A stretch of 64,000 nucleotides of DNA from an uncultured Lentibacter sp. (GCF_937123735.1 NZ_CAKZKL010000025.1:1-64000); one strand, 5' to 3'. Positions 35,814-45,256 are shown, counted from the first letter of the stretch. Numbers and translations are program-made. The notes: generated by a model not told the origin, from the sequence alone.

Positions 35814-37327
35814 TCGATCAGGCTTTCCCCCGTCATCTCGGGCGGTTTGGGCAGCCCCATCAGCTCCAGAAGGCTCGGCGCAAGGTCGCTCAAGCGCCCC
35901 TCCCGCAGGGTTGCGCCCTCAGGCCCGCCCACAAGGATCACCGGCACAGGGTTTATCGTATGCGCCGTATGCGCACCGCCCGTCACAGGGTCGATCATCA
36001 TTTCACAATTGCCGTGGTCCGCCGTCACAATCATCGCGCCCCCTGCGGCCTCCAGCGCCGCCAACACGCGGCCAAGGCCCTGGTCTACCGCCTCGCAAGC
36101 CTTGATCGCCGCCTTCAAATCACCCGTATGGCCCACCATATCCGGGTTGGCGTAATTTGTCACAATAAGGTCATAGCCCTCTTTGATCGCGCCCACAAAG
36201 GCATCGGTGACCTCGCTGGCGCTCATCTCGGGCTGCATGTCATAGGTCGCCACCTTGGGGCTCTGCGCCATATAGCGCGCCTCGCCCACCTCAGGCTCTT
36301 CCTTGCCGCCATTGAGGAAAAAGGTCACATGCGGATATTTTTCCGTTTCCGCGAGGCGAAATTGCGTCAAGCCTTGCTTGGCCACCCATGCGCCCAGCGT
36401 GTTCACAATCTCGCTGGAGGGGAAGACGGTGCGCATATAGCCCTCGTGCGCCTCCGAATATTCGACCATGCCCAGCATTTCGAGCTTGGGCCGCGCGCCC
36501 GCGTCAAAGCTGTCAAACCCCGGCTGCGCCATAGCGGCCAGAATTTCGCGCGCACGGTCTGCGCGGAAGTTGAGGCAAAAGACACCGTCGCCCTCCGTCA
36601 TCCCCGTATAGCCCTTCAGCACCGTGGCCGAGATAAACTCATCCGTCTCGCTGCGGTTGTAGGCGTTTGAAATCGCCCCATGCGCATCCAGGGCCGCATA
36701 GCCGCTCTGGCCCAGCACCATGGCGTCATAGGCTTCCTTCACCCGCTCCCAGCGGTTGTCACGGTCCATCGCAAAGTAGCGCCCCGTCACAGTGACAATC
36801 CACGCATTGGCAGGCAGCGCCTCGGTGAGCGCGGCAAAATAGCCAAAGGCCGATTTGGGCGCCACATCGCGCCCATCCGCAATCGCGTGAATGGCCACCG
36901 GCACACCCGCCTCGGCAATCGCGGTGACAGAGGCCATCATATGCATGAGCGAGCCATGCACGCCCCCGTCCGAAACAAGCCCGACAATATGCGCCGTGCC
37001 GCCTGTCTCCTGAAGCTTTGCGATGAAGCCCTTGAGGCGCGGGTTGTCAAAATAGCTGCCGTCCTCGATGGCAAGGTCGATCTGTCCGAGGTCCATCGCC
37101 ACAACGCGCCCCGCACCGATATTGGTGTGACCCACCTCCGAATTGCCCATCTGCCCGCTGGGCAAGCCCACATCGGGGCCATGGGTGGTGAGGAAATTCG
37201 TGGGGCACTCGGCCATGATCCGGTCAAAATTGGGCGTGTCGGCCAACGCGGGCGCATTGGCCTCGCGCCGCGCCGAATGGCCCCACCCATCCAGAATACA
37301 CAACACAACGGGTTTTGGTCTGCTCAT
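35810..37327 (-). CDS. gpmI: GpmI, cofactor-independent phosphoglycerate mutase
   Basis: A 505-residue Mn-dependent mutase interconverting 3- and 2-phosphoglycerate. It starts with PVVLCILDGWGHS (metal Asp), has the phospho-Ser in QMGNSEVGHTNIGAGRVV, GLVSDGGVHGSLMHMMA, TNYANPDMVGHTGDLKAAI and the final TADHGNCEMM. I chose ATG 37327 because the GAGG is about 9 bases away; an ATG at 37336 directly abuts GAGG. It is coupled to envC. Confidence 0.95.
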   Translation of the reverse strand: MSRPKPVVLCILDGWGHSARREANAPALADTPNFDRIMAECPTNFLTTHGPDVGLPSGQMGNSEVGHTNIGAGRVVAMDLGQIDLAIEDGSYFDNPRLKGFIAKLQETGGTAHIVGLVSDGGVHGSLMHMMASVTAIAEAGVPVAIHAIADGRDVAPKSAFGYFAALTEALPANAWIVTVTGRYFAMDRDNRWERVKEAYDAMVLGQSGYAALDAHGAISNAYNRSETDEFISATVLKGYTGMTEGDGVFCLNFRADRAREILAAMAQPGFDSFDAGARPKLEMLGMVEYSEAHEGYMRTVFPSSEIVNTLGAWVAKQGLTQFRLAETEKYPHVTFFLNGGKEEPEVGEARYMAQSPKVATYDMQPEMSASEVTDAFVGAIKEGYDLIVTNYANPDMVGHTGDLKAAIKACEAVDQGLGRVLAALEAAGGAMIVTADHGNCEMMIDPVTGGAHTAHTINPVPVILVGGPEGATLREGRLSDLAPSLLELMGLPKPPEMTGESLIE

Positions 37328-37390
37328 AGCCTTCATCCTCTTTGCCTGAGCATTTACGCGCCTTGCCCACGCGGGGCAACACCCGCAACC

Positions 37391-37861
37391 TCAAACGCGG
37401 TGATAAGGCGCGCCCGCAAGGATCGAAGCGGCGCGGTAAAGCTGTTCGGTGAGCATCACCCGCACCAGCATATGCGGCCAGACCATCGGCCCGAAACTGA
37501 GCAAATGCGCCGCCTCTGCGCGCAGGCCCGGCGCAATCCCGTCCGCGCCGCCAATCACAAACGCCAGCTCCTGCACCCCCGTGTCGCGCCAAGCCGCAAG
37601 ACGGACGGCAAAGGCGGGCGAGCTTTCCACGCGCCCACGCTCATCCAGGCACACAAGCCGCGCGCCCCTGGGCAGGGCGCGCTGAAGCAAAGCGGCCTCG
37701 GCCTCCATGCCCCCGCCCTTCTTGTCTTCGACTTCCACAACAGAAAGGGCGGTCAGGCCAAGCCCCCGCCCCGTGCGCTCAAAGCGCTGCACATAATCGT
37801 CAATCAGCGCTTTTTCCGGCCCGCCCCGCAGGCGGCCCACCGCGCAGATGGTCAGCCGCAT
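37391..37861 (-). CDS. rlmH: RlmH, 23S rRNA pseudouridine-1915 N3-methyltransferase
   Basis: A 156-residue SPOUT methyltransferase that acts on assembled 70S ribosomes. It starts [20 protein letters not shown] and has the SAM knot [19 protein letters not shown], then [20 protein letters not shown] with QLYRA. It lies 1 base after rsfS, another ribosome-associated factor, and before gpmI. Confidence 0.95.
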   Translation of the reverse strand: MRLTICAVGRLRGGPEKALIDDYVQRFERTGRGLGLTALSVVEVEDKKGGGMEAEAALLQRALPRGARLVCLDERGRVESSPAFAVRLAAWRDTGVQELAFVIGGADGIAPGLRAEAAHLLSFGPMVWPHMLVRVMLTEQLYRAASILAGAPYHRV

Positions 37862-37862
37862 C

Positions 37863-38312
37863 TCAGGCCTTTTCCGCCTCGGGCGTCAGCCACATCTTTT
37901 CGAGCTGGTAAAACTCGCGCACTTCCGGGCGGAAGACATGAACAATAATATCGCCCGTGTCCACCAACACCCAGTCGCCGGTGCTTTTGCCCTCGATCTT
38001 GGAGGCGCGCCCGTGCTCAACCTTGAGCCGCTCGGCGAGCTTCTCGGAAATCGCCCCCACCTGACGCGAGGAGCGCCCCGAACAGACAACCATATAATCG
38101 CCAATAGAAGACTTCCCGCGCAGATCAATCTGCACGATATCCTCGGCCTTATCGTCGTCTAATGATTTGAGAATGATGGCAAGCAGCTCCTGGCTGCTCA
38201 ACTCTTTGGCCCTGCTTGGGGCCGCATTCGCCGCGCCTTCGGCTGCAACAACACTTGGTGACAGGACGAAGTCCCTCCTTCTTACACATCTGAAAGCCCC
38301 GATGCCGAGCAT
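37863..38312 (-). CDS. rsfS: RsfS, ribosome silencing factor (start uncertain)
   Basis: A DUF143/RsfS protein that binds ribosomal protein L14 and blocks subunit joining. The core is complete: [20 protein letters not shown], then [20 protein letters not shown] and [20 protein letters not shown], then [20 protein letters not shown]. The ATG at 38312 gives 149 residues, but an AGGAGG at 38274-38279 lies inside that reading frame. Nine bases after it is an in-frame CTG (38264) and no ATG, GTG or TTG is at such a distance, so a CTG start (133 residues) is possible. The N-terminal extension has no similarity to the family. Confidence 0.88.
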   Translation of the reverse strand: MLGIGAFRCVRRRDFVLSPSVVAAEGAANAAPSRAKELSSQELLAIILKSLDDDKAEDIVQIDLRGKSSIGDYMVVCSGRSSRQVGAISEKLAERLKVEHGRASKIEGKSTGDWVLVDTGDIIVHVFRPEVREFYQLEKMWLTPEAEKA

Positions 38313-38500
38313 GGTCCAATCGTAACACCCCAAGTGTAAATGCTCAATGACCGCTCTGCGCCGCCGTGAAATTATGCGCGCAAAACGCATCTGGCCTACC
38401 GGCGCGCTGTCTGGGCACGGCCAAGCGCAGCCCAGGCCGTCAGCGTCGGAGGCTCAAAAGTCGAGCCTCACAAGCGGCCCTGCAACGGCTCAGGAAGCGC

Positions 38501-40033
38501 TCAAAAAACAACAATCCCAAACAGCAATACCCCCCAAAGCGCCACGCTCCACCCCCAAAGATGCCCTCTGCGTATGCGCCTCAAGACATCATTTGACCAC
38601 GCTTTCGAAATCGGATCAGGCGGCGCTTCCAGCATGGCAACCGCGCTGGACCAGCTCTTGGTTCTCTGGCTGTAATTGTTTGAACACACTATCAAAAGAT
38701 GCACCAGAGAGGGCGCAAATGTCGTCGCGCCAAACAGGCAGGCAATGATGATCATTGCCCTGATCTCATTGATCTCTCCGGGGTTGCCCGCGCCCGCCTC
38801 TGGCGTCTTCCCGGCCACGTCATCGGTGCCTGCCGGCGCAGATGAGGGGCGCGGCCCTGGCTGGGGGCGCTCCAGTCGCTCAACCTCGGCAATAAACCCC
38901 GCATATCGCGCAAACCCCAACGGGTCCATCGAACGGACCGTTTTGGCATCTGCCCCCAGAAAACCGCCCAAAATGAACACCGAAATAAAACTCACCATGG
39001 TCACGGTCGTCAAAATAAACCCGGCAAAAGAAACCAGCGCCACCAAGAGATCAAAGCTCAGGTTTCGGACAACCGCCTTGAAATGCAGCCGCTCATGCAG
39101 AATTTTGCCCAGAAAGCTGCGCGTGGCGCCGATGGAGATAAAGTCAAAGACCGCGTTTGAGACAGGATAAACCAGAAAGGCAAACACAGCGACCATAAAC
39201 CCCGAATGGTCGTTCTTGAAAAAGAACACCGCAAACAGAACGCCAAACAGCGGGTAAAAAATACCCGCCTCCACGATGAAACGAAACCCGAGCGCAAGAT
39301 AAACCGAAATCAGCAGAAAACCGGTTGAAAACCCCAGATAGCCCTCAGGGCTGTTCTTGCCCGCCGCCTCAAAAAAGTCGGCCTCCGATGAAAGCCACTC
39401 CACAGCCGACACCACGGCAAAATGATAGGCCACCACCAGCAATAGCGCGAAACAGATGCGATACAACCGGCGCTGCCCCAGGATCGCGTAAATCCAGGGC
39501 ACGCGCAGCCTGCTGGCCCAGAGCCTGAACGCCGCGCAGATTTGCCTCACCAAAGGGCGCGCCAAAGTTGCGTGGCCAAGCAAGCGCCCGGAAAGGAAAA
39601 ACACCTTCACCCCAAACCAGACACAGGCCAGGGCGATCACGATATTGACGGGCACCTCCACTTTCCAAGGCGTGATCACCGGGCCTTCCAGAAGGGCCAG
39701 AATCACAGCCGCGAGAACGGCCGCGATCCAGAAATAAACCACGGCAATCTGCATGGAGGTGACAAAGGCTTGTTGGCTGAATTTGCGCACGCCATAGACT
39801 TTTTCAAAGAAGCTCAGGGTGACGATAATTCCCTTTTCATACCAGTTTGTTGATTTGCTGCGGTAGCGGCGCACGAGGCTGGGGTGCGAATGGGCATCCT
39901 CGATCTGCTCAAGCAAGCTGGCGGTGGCAAAATAGGCACTCAGCTTTGAGACGACCGGCACAACCACCAACGCCAGAAAAAACGCTGCCAACCCAGCATT
40001 TGTCTCCACAAATGGCACCAATGCAGATTGCAT
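38501..40033 (-). CDS. Large multi-pass membrane protein of unknown family
   Basis: A 510-residue protein with roughly ten to eleven hydrophobic helices, for example AAFFLALVVVPVVSKLSAYF, IAAVLAAVILALLEG, YPLFGVLFAVFFF and FAGFILTTVTMVSFISVFIL. A soluble, Pro-rich loop (about 395-430, ERPQPGPRPSSAPAG) precedes the last two helices. No catalytic motif, ATPase or transporter signature is recognised. It stands alone between rsfS and the second formylglutamate amidohydrolase; upstream lies copy 2 of the 11-bp-period repeat element. Function unknown; I would not name it. Confidence 0.8.
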   Translation of the reverse strand: MQSALVPFVETNAGLAAFFLALVVVPVVSKLSAYFATASLLEQIEDAHSHPSLVRRYRSKSTNWYEKGIIVTLSFFEKVYGVRKFSQQAFVTSMQIAVVYFWIAAVLAAVILALLEGPVITPWKVEVPVNIVIALACVWFGVKVFFLSGRLLGHATLARPLVRQICAAFRLWASRLRVPWIYAILGQRRLYRICFALLLVVAYHFAVVSAVEWLSSEADFFEAAGKNSPEGYLGFSTGFLLISVYLALGFRFIVEAGIFYPLFGVLFAVFFFKNDHSGFMVAVFAFLVYPVSNAVFDFISIGATRSFLGKILHERLHFKAVVRNLSFDLLVALVSFAGFILTTVTMVSFISVFILGGFLGADAKTVRSMDPLGFARYAGFIAEVERLERPQPGPRPSSAPAGTDDVAGKTPEAGAGNPGEINEIRAMIIIACLFGATTFAPSLVHLLIVCSNNYSQRTKSWSSAVAMLEAPPDPISKAWSNDVLRRIRRGHLWGWSVALWGVLLFGIVVF

Positions 40034-40351
40034 ATGTCACGGCCCAACACACTCAAAACACCAGCGTTCAAATAACCACATGTCAAGAACACTGCGCAAG
40101 CCCGCAAAGTGCCAAAGCCCCCCGGCAAGGCCAAAGAGCGCACGCTGCGATAACTTAATGTCTGTTAACATTTGGCCGCATCAGGCGGTGCACGCGTGGT
40201 GCACGCCCTGTGCACGCATGTCACCCCCCCTTTTTGGGCCCAAAGAGAGGGGTTAACAGCGTGAAACGCAGCCTCAAAGCGGTGTTAAGCAGGCTGGGCT
40301 ATACTCGCCGATCAAGCCCTAAACCTTTGTAAAATCATGTGAATTATTGGC
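40034..40351. other. 318-base spacer holding repeat copy 2
   Basis: No gene is seen. The middle is the GTGCACGC element (40155-40238). Before it is the upstream region of the membrane-protein gene; after it a GTTAAC at 40252-40257 and AT-rich sequence reach the formylglutamate amidohydrolase stop. Confidence 0.6.
40155..40238. repeat. Dispersed element with 11-bp-period GTGCACGC boxes, copy 2
   Basis: Same order as at 16232: TTAA (40155), 6 bases, TTAA (40165), ATTTGGC, then GTGCACGC at 40188, 40199 and 40210, exactly 11 bp apart, ATGTCAC, a C-run and TTTTTGGG. Same strand orientation as copy 1. Confidence 0.8.
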
Positions 40352-41215
40352 CTATTCCGCAGCCAGCGCTGTTTCATCGCCCTGCCCGATCGCACAGATC
40401 TCGCGGGTGATCCCTTCCAGAAGTTGGCAAAAGGCCTCAAAATTGCCATTTGGCCGGATCATCTGCTCATTCATGTAAATGGCCCGGTCAATCTCGATCT
40501 GGACCGCATGTTGCCCCCGCGAGGGGCGGCCATAGGTCTGGCAAATATAGGCCCCCGCAAAGGGCACATTGCGCACGACATGCAGCCCGGCGCGCTGAAA
40601 GGCGGCTTCGATCTGATCGACAATTGCGCTGTGGGCCGAAGCGCCGTGCCGGTCGCCAATCACCACCTCGGGCCGGCGCACAGCCCCCCGCGCCGCCAGG
40701 TCCATCGCCTCATGCGGCATGGAATGGCAATCCACCAGAATCGCCTCGCCAAAGGCCGCGTGCGACTGCTGCAACAGCTCGGCCAGCGCCCCGTGATAGG
40801 GCCGCCAATAGGTGTCGATCCTGCGGTGCGCCTCCTCCAGAGGCAGCTTACCCCGGTAAATGGCCCGCCCCCCGGCCACCACGCGCGGCACGACCCCAAG
40901 GCCCGAAGACACCCGCGGATTGTGTCCCCGCGCCACAACCCCCTCAAAAAGGGCCGGATCAAGCTCTTCCGGGGCGCGGTTGAGGTCCACATAAGCGCGC
41001 GGCGCGCCCGCTGTCAGGAAAGGTGCCCCAAACGTTGGTGCGGCCCTGAAAAGCCTGTCGACAAAGGCATCTTCAGAGGTTCGGATCGAATGCTGGTCCA
41101 ACACGGTGCGCCGCAAAAACGTCCAGGGATAGTCGCGCCCGCTGTGCGGAGAGGCGAACACAACCGAGGTTGTGCGCCGTTGCGGGTGGATCAAATCATA
41201 AGCGACACGCGGCAT
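40352..41215 (-). CDS. N-formylglutamate amidohydrolase family protein
   Basis: A 287-residue member of the HutG/FGase family, distinct from the hut-operon HutG (270 residues). It has VVFASPHSGRDYPWTFL, RTSEDAFVDRLFRAAP, TAGAPRAYVDLNRAPEELDP, and LVDCHSMPHEAMDLAARGAV with the metal His and Asp, and VVIGDRHGASAHSAIVD. The family removes the formyl group from N-formylglutamate or related compounds. Its place outside the hut operon suggests another substrate, such as a different N-acyl amino acid (inference). Single gene. Confidence 0.88.
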   Translation of the reverse strand: MPRVAYDLIHPQRRTTSVVFASPHSGRDYPWTFLRRTVLDQHSIRTSEDAFVDRLFRAAPTFGAPFLTAGAPRAYVDLNRAPEELDPALFEGVVARGHNPRVSSGLGVVPRVVAGGRAIYRGKLPLEEAHRRIDTYWRPYHGALAELLQQSHAAFGEAILVDCHSMPHEAMDLAARGAVRRPEVVIGDRHGASAHSAIVDQIEAAFQRAGLHVVRNVPFAGAYICQTYGRPSRGQHAVQIEIDRAIYMNEQMIRPNGNFEAFCQLLEGITREICAIGQGDETALAAE

Positions 41216-41367
41216 TCTGGCTCCTGCTTCTGAGCAGAACTATAGAGCAAAGAAATGAGGCGTCAAAAGCTCTTGATCATATCTGCGACTCCTTTTATAG
41301 ACACGAGGCGCTGGCGCGGGTTTCCGCGCCCCTTGTTGTTTATGGGGGCGAAAAATCAAGCCAGTTC

Positions 41368-41442
41368 GGGCGATTAGCTCAGTGGTAGAGCACTTCGTTG
41401 ACATCGAAGGGGTCACAAGTTCGAACCTTGTATCGCCCACCA
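41368..41442 (+). tRNA. tRNA-Val (GAC)
   Basis: A 75-base cloverleaf: acceptor GGGCGAT with ATCGCCC, anticodon stem/loop CTTCG-TTGACAT-CGAAG with anticodon GAC, T-arm AAGTTCGAACCTT, CCA encoded. Decodes GTC/GTT. Confidence 0.97.
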
Positions 41443-41529
41443 CGACCCATTCACCGCACGGGGGGAAACTCTCGCGCACCCGCTAACCCAAAGGCGCAAG
41501 GCCTGCGCCGCGACCAAGGAGACTGCCTC

Positions 41530-41655
41530 ATGAAGGTAAGAAACTCACTCCGCTCGCTGAAGAACCGGCATCGGGATTGCCGTGTCGTGCGCCGCAAGGG
41601 CCGCGTCTACGTGATCAACAAAACACAGCGCCGCTTCAAAGCCCGTCAGGGCTGA
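41530..41655 (+). CDS. rpmJ: RpmJ, 50S ribosomal protein L36 (zinc-free type)
   Basis: A 41-residue ribosomal protein: [20 protein letters not shown], then [20 protein letters not shown]. It is the short alphaproteobacterial form with only one Cys, so the C-C-C-H zinc site of the other L36 type is absent. It binds 23S rRNA of the 50S subunit. It stands alone between tRNA-Val and a strong terminator. Confidence 0.96.
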   Translation: MKVRNSLRSLKNRHRDCRVVRRKGRVYVINKTQRRFKARQG

Positions 41656-41676
41656 GCGCAAGCGACAGCAGAACGC

Positions 41677-41712
41677 AAAAAGAGCCGCTCCAATCTTTGG
41701 GGCGGCTCTTTT
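41677..41712. terminator. Bidirectional terminator between rpmJ and the PaaK-type ligase
   Basis: AAAAGAGCCGCTCC and GGGGCGGCTCTTTT pair with one mismatch around a 7-base loop; the A-run on one side and T-run on the other let it work for both convergent genes. Confidence 0.92.
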
Positions 41713-41748
41713 CTTATGCTTTTCAGCTGTTTGCGCGCGCAGCCCGGC

Positions 41749-42969
41749 TCACTCGTAGCTGCGCAGATCCTCGATCACCTTGCCATCGTTGGGCAGGCTG
41801 CCCTTCGCCACGATCTCGATCTCGCCCTTGAGCTTCAAGACTTCGGCAACCGATTTGCCATAGGCCGCCGCGTCTCCGCCCTCGGCCTCAACCATCACGG
41901 TCATTGCGTCCATCTCGCCCTGGCGCTTGGCCACGACGCGGGCTTTCACAATCTCGCTGTGCTTGGCCACAAAAGCCGCAACCTGCTCGGGGCGCACGAA
42001 CATCCCCTTGATCTTGGTGGTTTGGTCCGCACGGCCCATCCAGCCTTTGATGCGCATATTGCTGCGCCCACAAGGGCTTGTGCCCTCCATCACGGCGCTC
42101 ATATCGCCGGTGGCAAAGCGGATCAGCGGATAATCGGGGTTGAGCGTTGTGACAACAACCTCGCCCACCTCCCCCGGCGCCACAGGGTCGCCGGTTCCGG
42201 GGCGCACAATCTCGACAATCACCCCCTCGTCCACGATCATCCCCTCCATTGCAGAGGTCTCATAAGCAATCGTGCCAAGGTCGGCCGTGCCGTAGCTCTG
42301 CAAACACATGATGCCACGGTCTTTATACTCGGCGCGCAGGCTGGGGAACAGCGCCCCCCCGCCCACGGCGGCCTTGGTAAACTTGAGCTTGAGGCCCATC
42401 TCGTCGGCCTTGTCCAAAATGATCTTGAGATAATCGGGCGTGCCCGCATAGGCCGTGCAGCCAATATCATGCGCCGCCTGCGCCTGAAGCTCGGTCTGCC
42501 CCACGCCAGCCGGCACAACCGCCGCGCCCACAGCGCGCGCGCCATTCTCAAACATCATCCCCGCAGGGGTGAGATGATAAGAAAAGCAGTTCTGCACAAT
42601 ATCCCCCGCGCCAATGCCTGCCGCCGCCAGAAAGCGCCCGGCGCGCCACCAGTCATGGCTTACGTTTCCGGGCTCATAAATCGGCCCGGGGCTCTGGAAA
42701 ATATGGGCAAAGCCAGCCGCCTTCGCCGCTGTCAGCCCGCCAAAGGGTGGGGCTGCCTTCTGCGCGGCGCTGAGGTCCGATTTGCGCAGCACAGGCAACC
42801 GGGCCAGGGCCTCTGGGCTCGTGATCTGGCTGGCGTCCACGCCCGCGAGGCTCTTGCCATAGCCCGAAAGCCCCTGCGCCAGAGCGATTTGCCGGGGCAA
42901 CCGCTCCGCCACATCCGCGGCGCGCGCATCAGGTGTCCGTGTCTCCAACTCATCAAAAAACTGGCTCAT
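41749..42969 (-). CDS. Phenylacetate-CoA ligase family protein (PaaK-like)
   Basis: A 406-residue AMP-forming ligase of the PaaK group. Features: HIFQSPGPIYEPGNVSHDWW, LQSYGTADLGTIAYETSAME (adenylate binding), EIVRPGTGDPVAPGEVGEVV, LIRFATGDMSAVMEG (the ATGD adenylation motif) and GMFVRPEQVAAFVAKHSEI in the C-terminal lid. It activates an aryl or other carboxylic acid with ATP and CoA. It comes 106 bases after livF and is probably the last gene of the acs-livGHMJF operon. The catalytic Lys near the end (KGSLPNDGKVIEDLR) is present. Confidence 0.9.
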   Translation of the reverse strand: MSQFFDELETRTPDARAADVAERLPRQIALAQGLSGYGKSLAGVDASQITSPEALARLPVLRKSDLSAAQKAAPPFGGLTAAKAAGFAHIFQSPGPIYEPGNVSHDWWRAGRFLAAAGIGAGDIVQNCFSYHLTPAGMMFENGARAVGAAVVPAGVGQTELQAQAAHDIGCTAYAGTPDYLKIILDKADEMGLKLKFTKAAVGGGALFPSLRAEYKDRGIMCLQSYGTADLGTIAYETSAMEGMIVDEGVIVEIVRPGTGDPVAPGEVGEVVVTTLNPDYPLIRFATGDMSAVMEGTSPCGRSNMRIKGWMGRADQTTKIKGMFVRPEQVAAFVAKHSEIVKARVVAKRQGEMDAMTVMVEAEGGDAAAYGKSVAEVLKLKGEIEIVAKGSLPNDGKVIEDLRSYE

Positions 42970-43075
42970 GGGTGAAACTTTCTCGTGCTTAGCAGGCCGG
43001 ATACCCGGCAGGTATAGAAGCTTGACGGGGGCCGATCAAAAACCCCCTGACAGTGACTTTACGGGCCGGGCCGTC

Positions 43076-43900
43076 TTAGCTCAGCCATCTTTTGCGACGG
43101 CGATAGGAGCGCACATCACGAAAGCTCTTGCGCCCCTCGTCCGACATCCCGAGGTAGAATTCCTTCACATCCGGGTTTTCCCGAAGCTCTGCGGCAGGGC
43201 CATCCATAACCACCCGACCGGACTCAAGAATATAACCGTAATGCGCAAAGCGCAGGGCCACATTTGTGTTCTGTTCAGCCAGAAGGAAGGTGTATCCCTC
43301 TTCCTCGTTGAGCTGTTTCACAATCCCGAAAATCTGCTCCACGAGCTGTGGCGCAAGGCCCATTGAAGGCTCATCCAGCAGGATCGTTTCGGGCCGGCTC
43401 ATCAGCGCACGGCCAATCGCAACCATCTGCTGCTCCCCGCCCGAGGTATAGCCAGCCTGGCTCTTGCGGCGCTCTTTGAGCCGCGGAAAATAGGTATAGA
43501 CCATCTCAAGGTCGGCATCGACCGCCCCCTTGCCTTCGGTTCTGGTATAGGCGCCTGTGAGCAGGTTTTCCTCAACTGTGAGGTGCTCAAAACAGTGCCG
43601 CCCTTCCATAACCTGAATAACGCCGCGCTTCACAAGATCCGCCGGGTCCATATGCTGGGTGATCTCACCACGGTAGCTCACACTGCCCTTTGTCACCTCT
43701 CCACGCTCCGAGTGCAGGAGGTTGGAAATGGCCTTGAGCGTGGTCGTCTTGCCAGCACCATTGCCGCCCAGCAGCGCGGTGATCCCGCCCTTGGGCACTT
43801 TCAGCGAAACGCCTTTCAGAACCAGAATGACGTGGTTGTAGATCACCTCAATGTTGTTGATCTCGAGAACGGTTTCGTTTGTGTCACCAGCATCCAGCAT
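43076..43900 (-). CDS. livF: LivF-type branched-chain ABC transporter ATPase
   Basis: A 274-residue ATPase of the HAAT family. Walker A LLGGNGAGKTTTLKAI, the Q-loop, the signature TSGGEQQMVAIGRALM and Walker B TILLDEPSMGLAPQLVEQIF are present. The C-terminal tail (DEGRKSFRDVRSYRRRKRW) is longer and more basic than usual. It pairs with LivG to drive LivHM. Separated from livJ by a hairpin. Confidence 0.92.
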   Translation of the reverse strand: MLDAGDTNETVLEINNIEVIYNHVILVLKGVSLKVPKGGITALLGGNGAGKTTTLKAISNLLHSERGEVTKGSVSYRGEITQHMDPADLVKRGVIQVMEGRHCFEHLTVEENLLTGAYTRTEGKGAVDADLEMVYTYFPRLKERRKSQAGYTSGGEQQMVAIGRALMSRPETILLDEPSMGLAPQLVEQIFGIVKQLNEEEGYTFLLAEQNTNVALRFAHYGYILESGRVVMDGPAAELRENPDVKEFYLGMSDEGRKSFRDVRSYRRRKRWLS

Positions 43901-43939
43901 GTCTCAGGGCTCGCTTGTTTGATCTTCGGTTAAAAGGTT

Positions 43940-43964
43940 GGCCGCCCGCACAAGGCAGGCGGCC
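43940..43964 (-). terminator. Intra-operon hairpin between livJ and livF
   Basis: A 10-bp stem (GGCCGCCTGC pairing with GCGGGCGGCC, one wobble) with a 5-base loop lies 8 bases after the livJ stop, followed on the minus strand by AACCTTTTAACC. It may stabilise livJ mRNA or end part of the transcripts, raising binding-protein levels over the ATPase. Confidence 0.55.
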
Positions 43965-43972
43965 AGAGGCGC

Positions 43973-45256
43973 TTAGTTGCAGCGCTGTTCGATGTTGTTT
44001 TCAGCCGCAAACGATTCTGAGTCTGCGGTGATCAGCGGCAGGATGACATCCATGTCCGAGGGGCCAAAGTCAGAGATCAGGCTCCACTTCTTGTCCGCCG
44101 CGTTCCACTGCGTGATCCCGCCGAGGCCTGGGCCACCGTGGTTTTCGCAGCTTACTTTGAAGCTTGGACCGAAGTTTGGCATCCCAAGGGCTGTCATCTT
44201 CGCTTCGGTGATCTCCAGCGCTTCCATGCCATCACGCATCATCGCTGGCGTGATATCGGCTGTGCCGTGGATCTCCTGGGCTGTCTTGGCCGCTTCTGCT
44301 GCAAGCATCGCCGCATACATACCACGGTTGTAAAGCACCGTGCCGATCTGATCGCCAGCGCCGGCCGCGAGGCCCTTGTCAACAACATGCTTCTGGATGT
44401 CGTCAAAGATCGGGAAGTCAGAACCGACATTGTGGAAGGTCACCGATTTGTAGCCATTGGCCGCATCACCCGCAGGTGTTACGTCATGCTCCGCACCTGA
44501 CCACCAGATCCCGATGAAGTTTTCCATGGGGAAGCGGATGTTGGCGGCTTCCTGAATGGCCACCTGGTTCATAACGCCCCAGCCATACATGATTACATAG
44601 TCGGGACGGTCACGACGGATTTGAAGCCATTGGGATTTCTGCTCCTGACCTGGGTGGTCAACGGGCAAAAGGCTCAGCTCGTAACCGTGCTTTTTGGCCA
44701 GCTCTTCCAAGGTGCGGATCGGCTCTTTGCCGTAGGCAGAGTTGTGATAGACGAGCGCAACTTTCTTGCCGTTGATATCGCCGCCATTGGTGTCCAGAAG
44801 GTGGTTGATCGCAACAGAAGCGCCGTTCCAGTAGTTAGCAGGGTAGTTGAAGATGTGGCTAAACACCTTGCCGTTCGCCGCTGAAGTGCGCCCATAGCCC
44901 ATTGTGTGGAGCGGGATATTGTCGGCTGTCACTTTCGGGATCAGCTGGTAGGTGATGCCCGTTGACAGCGGTTGATAAACAAGCGCGCCCTCGCCCTTGG
45001 TGGCTTCGTAGCATTCAACACCTTTTTCGGTGTTATAGCCGGTTTCACACTCTGGCACTTTGGTCATGACGCCGCCAATACCGCCATCACGCTCGTTGAG
45101 CAGTGTGAAGTAGTCGGCATAGCCGTCGGCAAACGGAATGCCCCCCGCCGCGTATGGGCCTGTGCGGTATGAGAGTGACGGGAACACAAGGTCCGCCATC
45201 ACAGGGCCTGCCGCCATCACGGCTGCCACGGCCATTGTTGCTAGTTTCTTCTTCAT
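43973..45256 (-). CDS. livJ: LivJ-type periplasmic binding protein of HAAT transporter
   Basis: A 427-residue binding protein. Signal peptide 1-21 (KLATMAVAAVMAAGPVMA). The mature part reads LSYRTGPYAAGGIPFADGYA, an inserted Cys-bearing loop (ECETGYNTEKGVECYEATKG) and later GSDFPIFDDIQKHVVDKGL. It is longer than LivJ of E. coli; similar long forms serve aromatic or aliphatic acids and amides. It is between livM and livF. A strong GGGAGGAG ribosome site precedes it. Confidence 0.9.
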   Translation of the reverse strand: MKKKLATMAVAAVMAAGPVMADLVFPSLSYRTGPYAAGGIPFADGYADYFTLLNERDGGIGGVMTKVPECETGYNTEKGVECYEATKGEGALVYQPLSTGITYQLIPKVTADNIPLHTMGYGRTSAANGKVFSHIFNYPANYWNGASVAINHLLDTNGGDINGKKVALVYHNSAYGKEPIRTLEELAKKHGYELSLLPVDHPGQEQKSQWLQIRRDRPDYVIMYGWGVMNQVAIQEAANIRFPMENFIGIWWSGAEHDVTPAGDAANGYKSVTFHNVGSDFPIFDDIQKHVVDKGLAAGAGDQIGTVLYNRGMYAAMLAAEAAKTAQEIHGTADITPAMMRDGMEALEITEAKMTALGMPNFGPSFKVSCENHGGPGLGGITQWNAADKKWSLISDFGPSDMDVILPLITADSESFAAENNIEQRCN

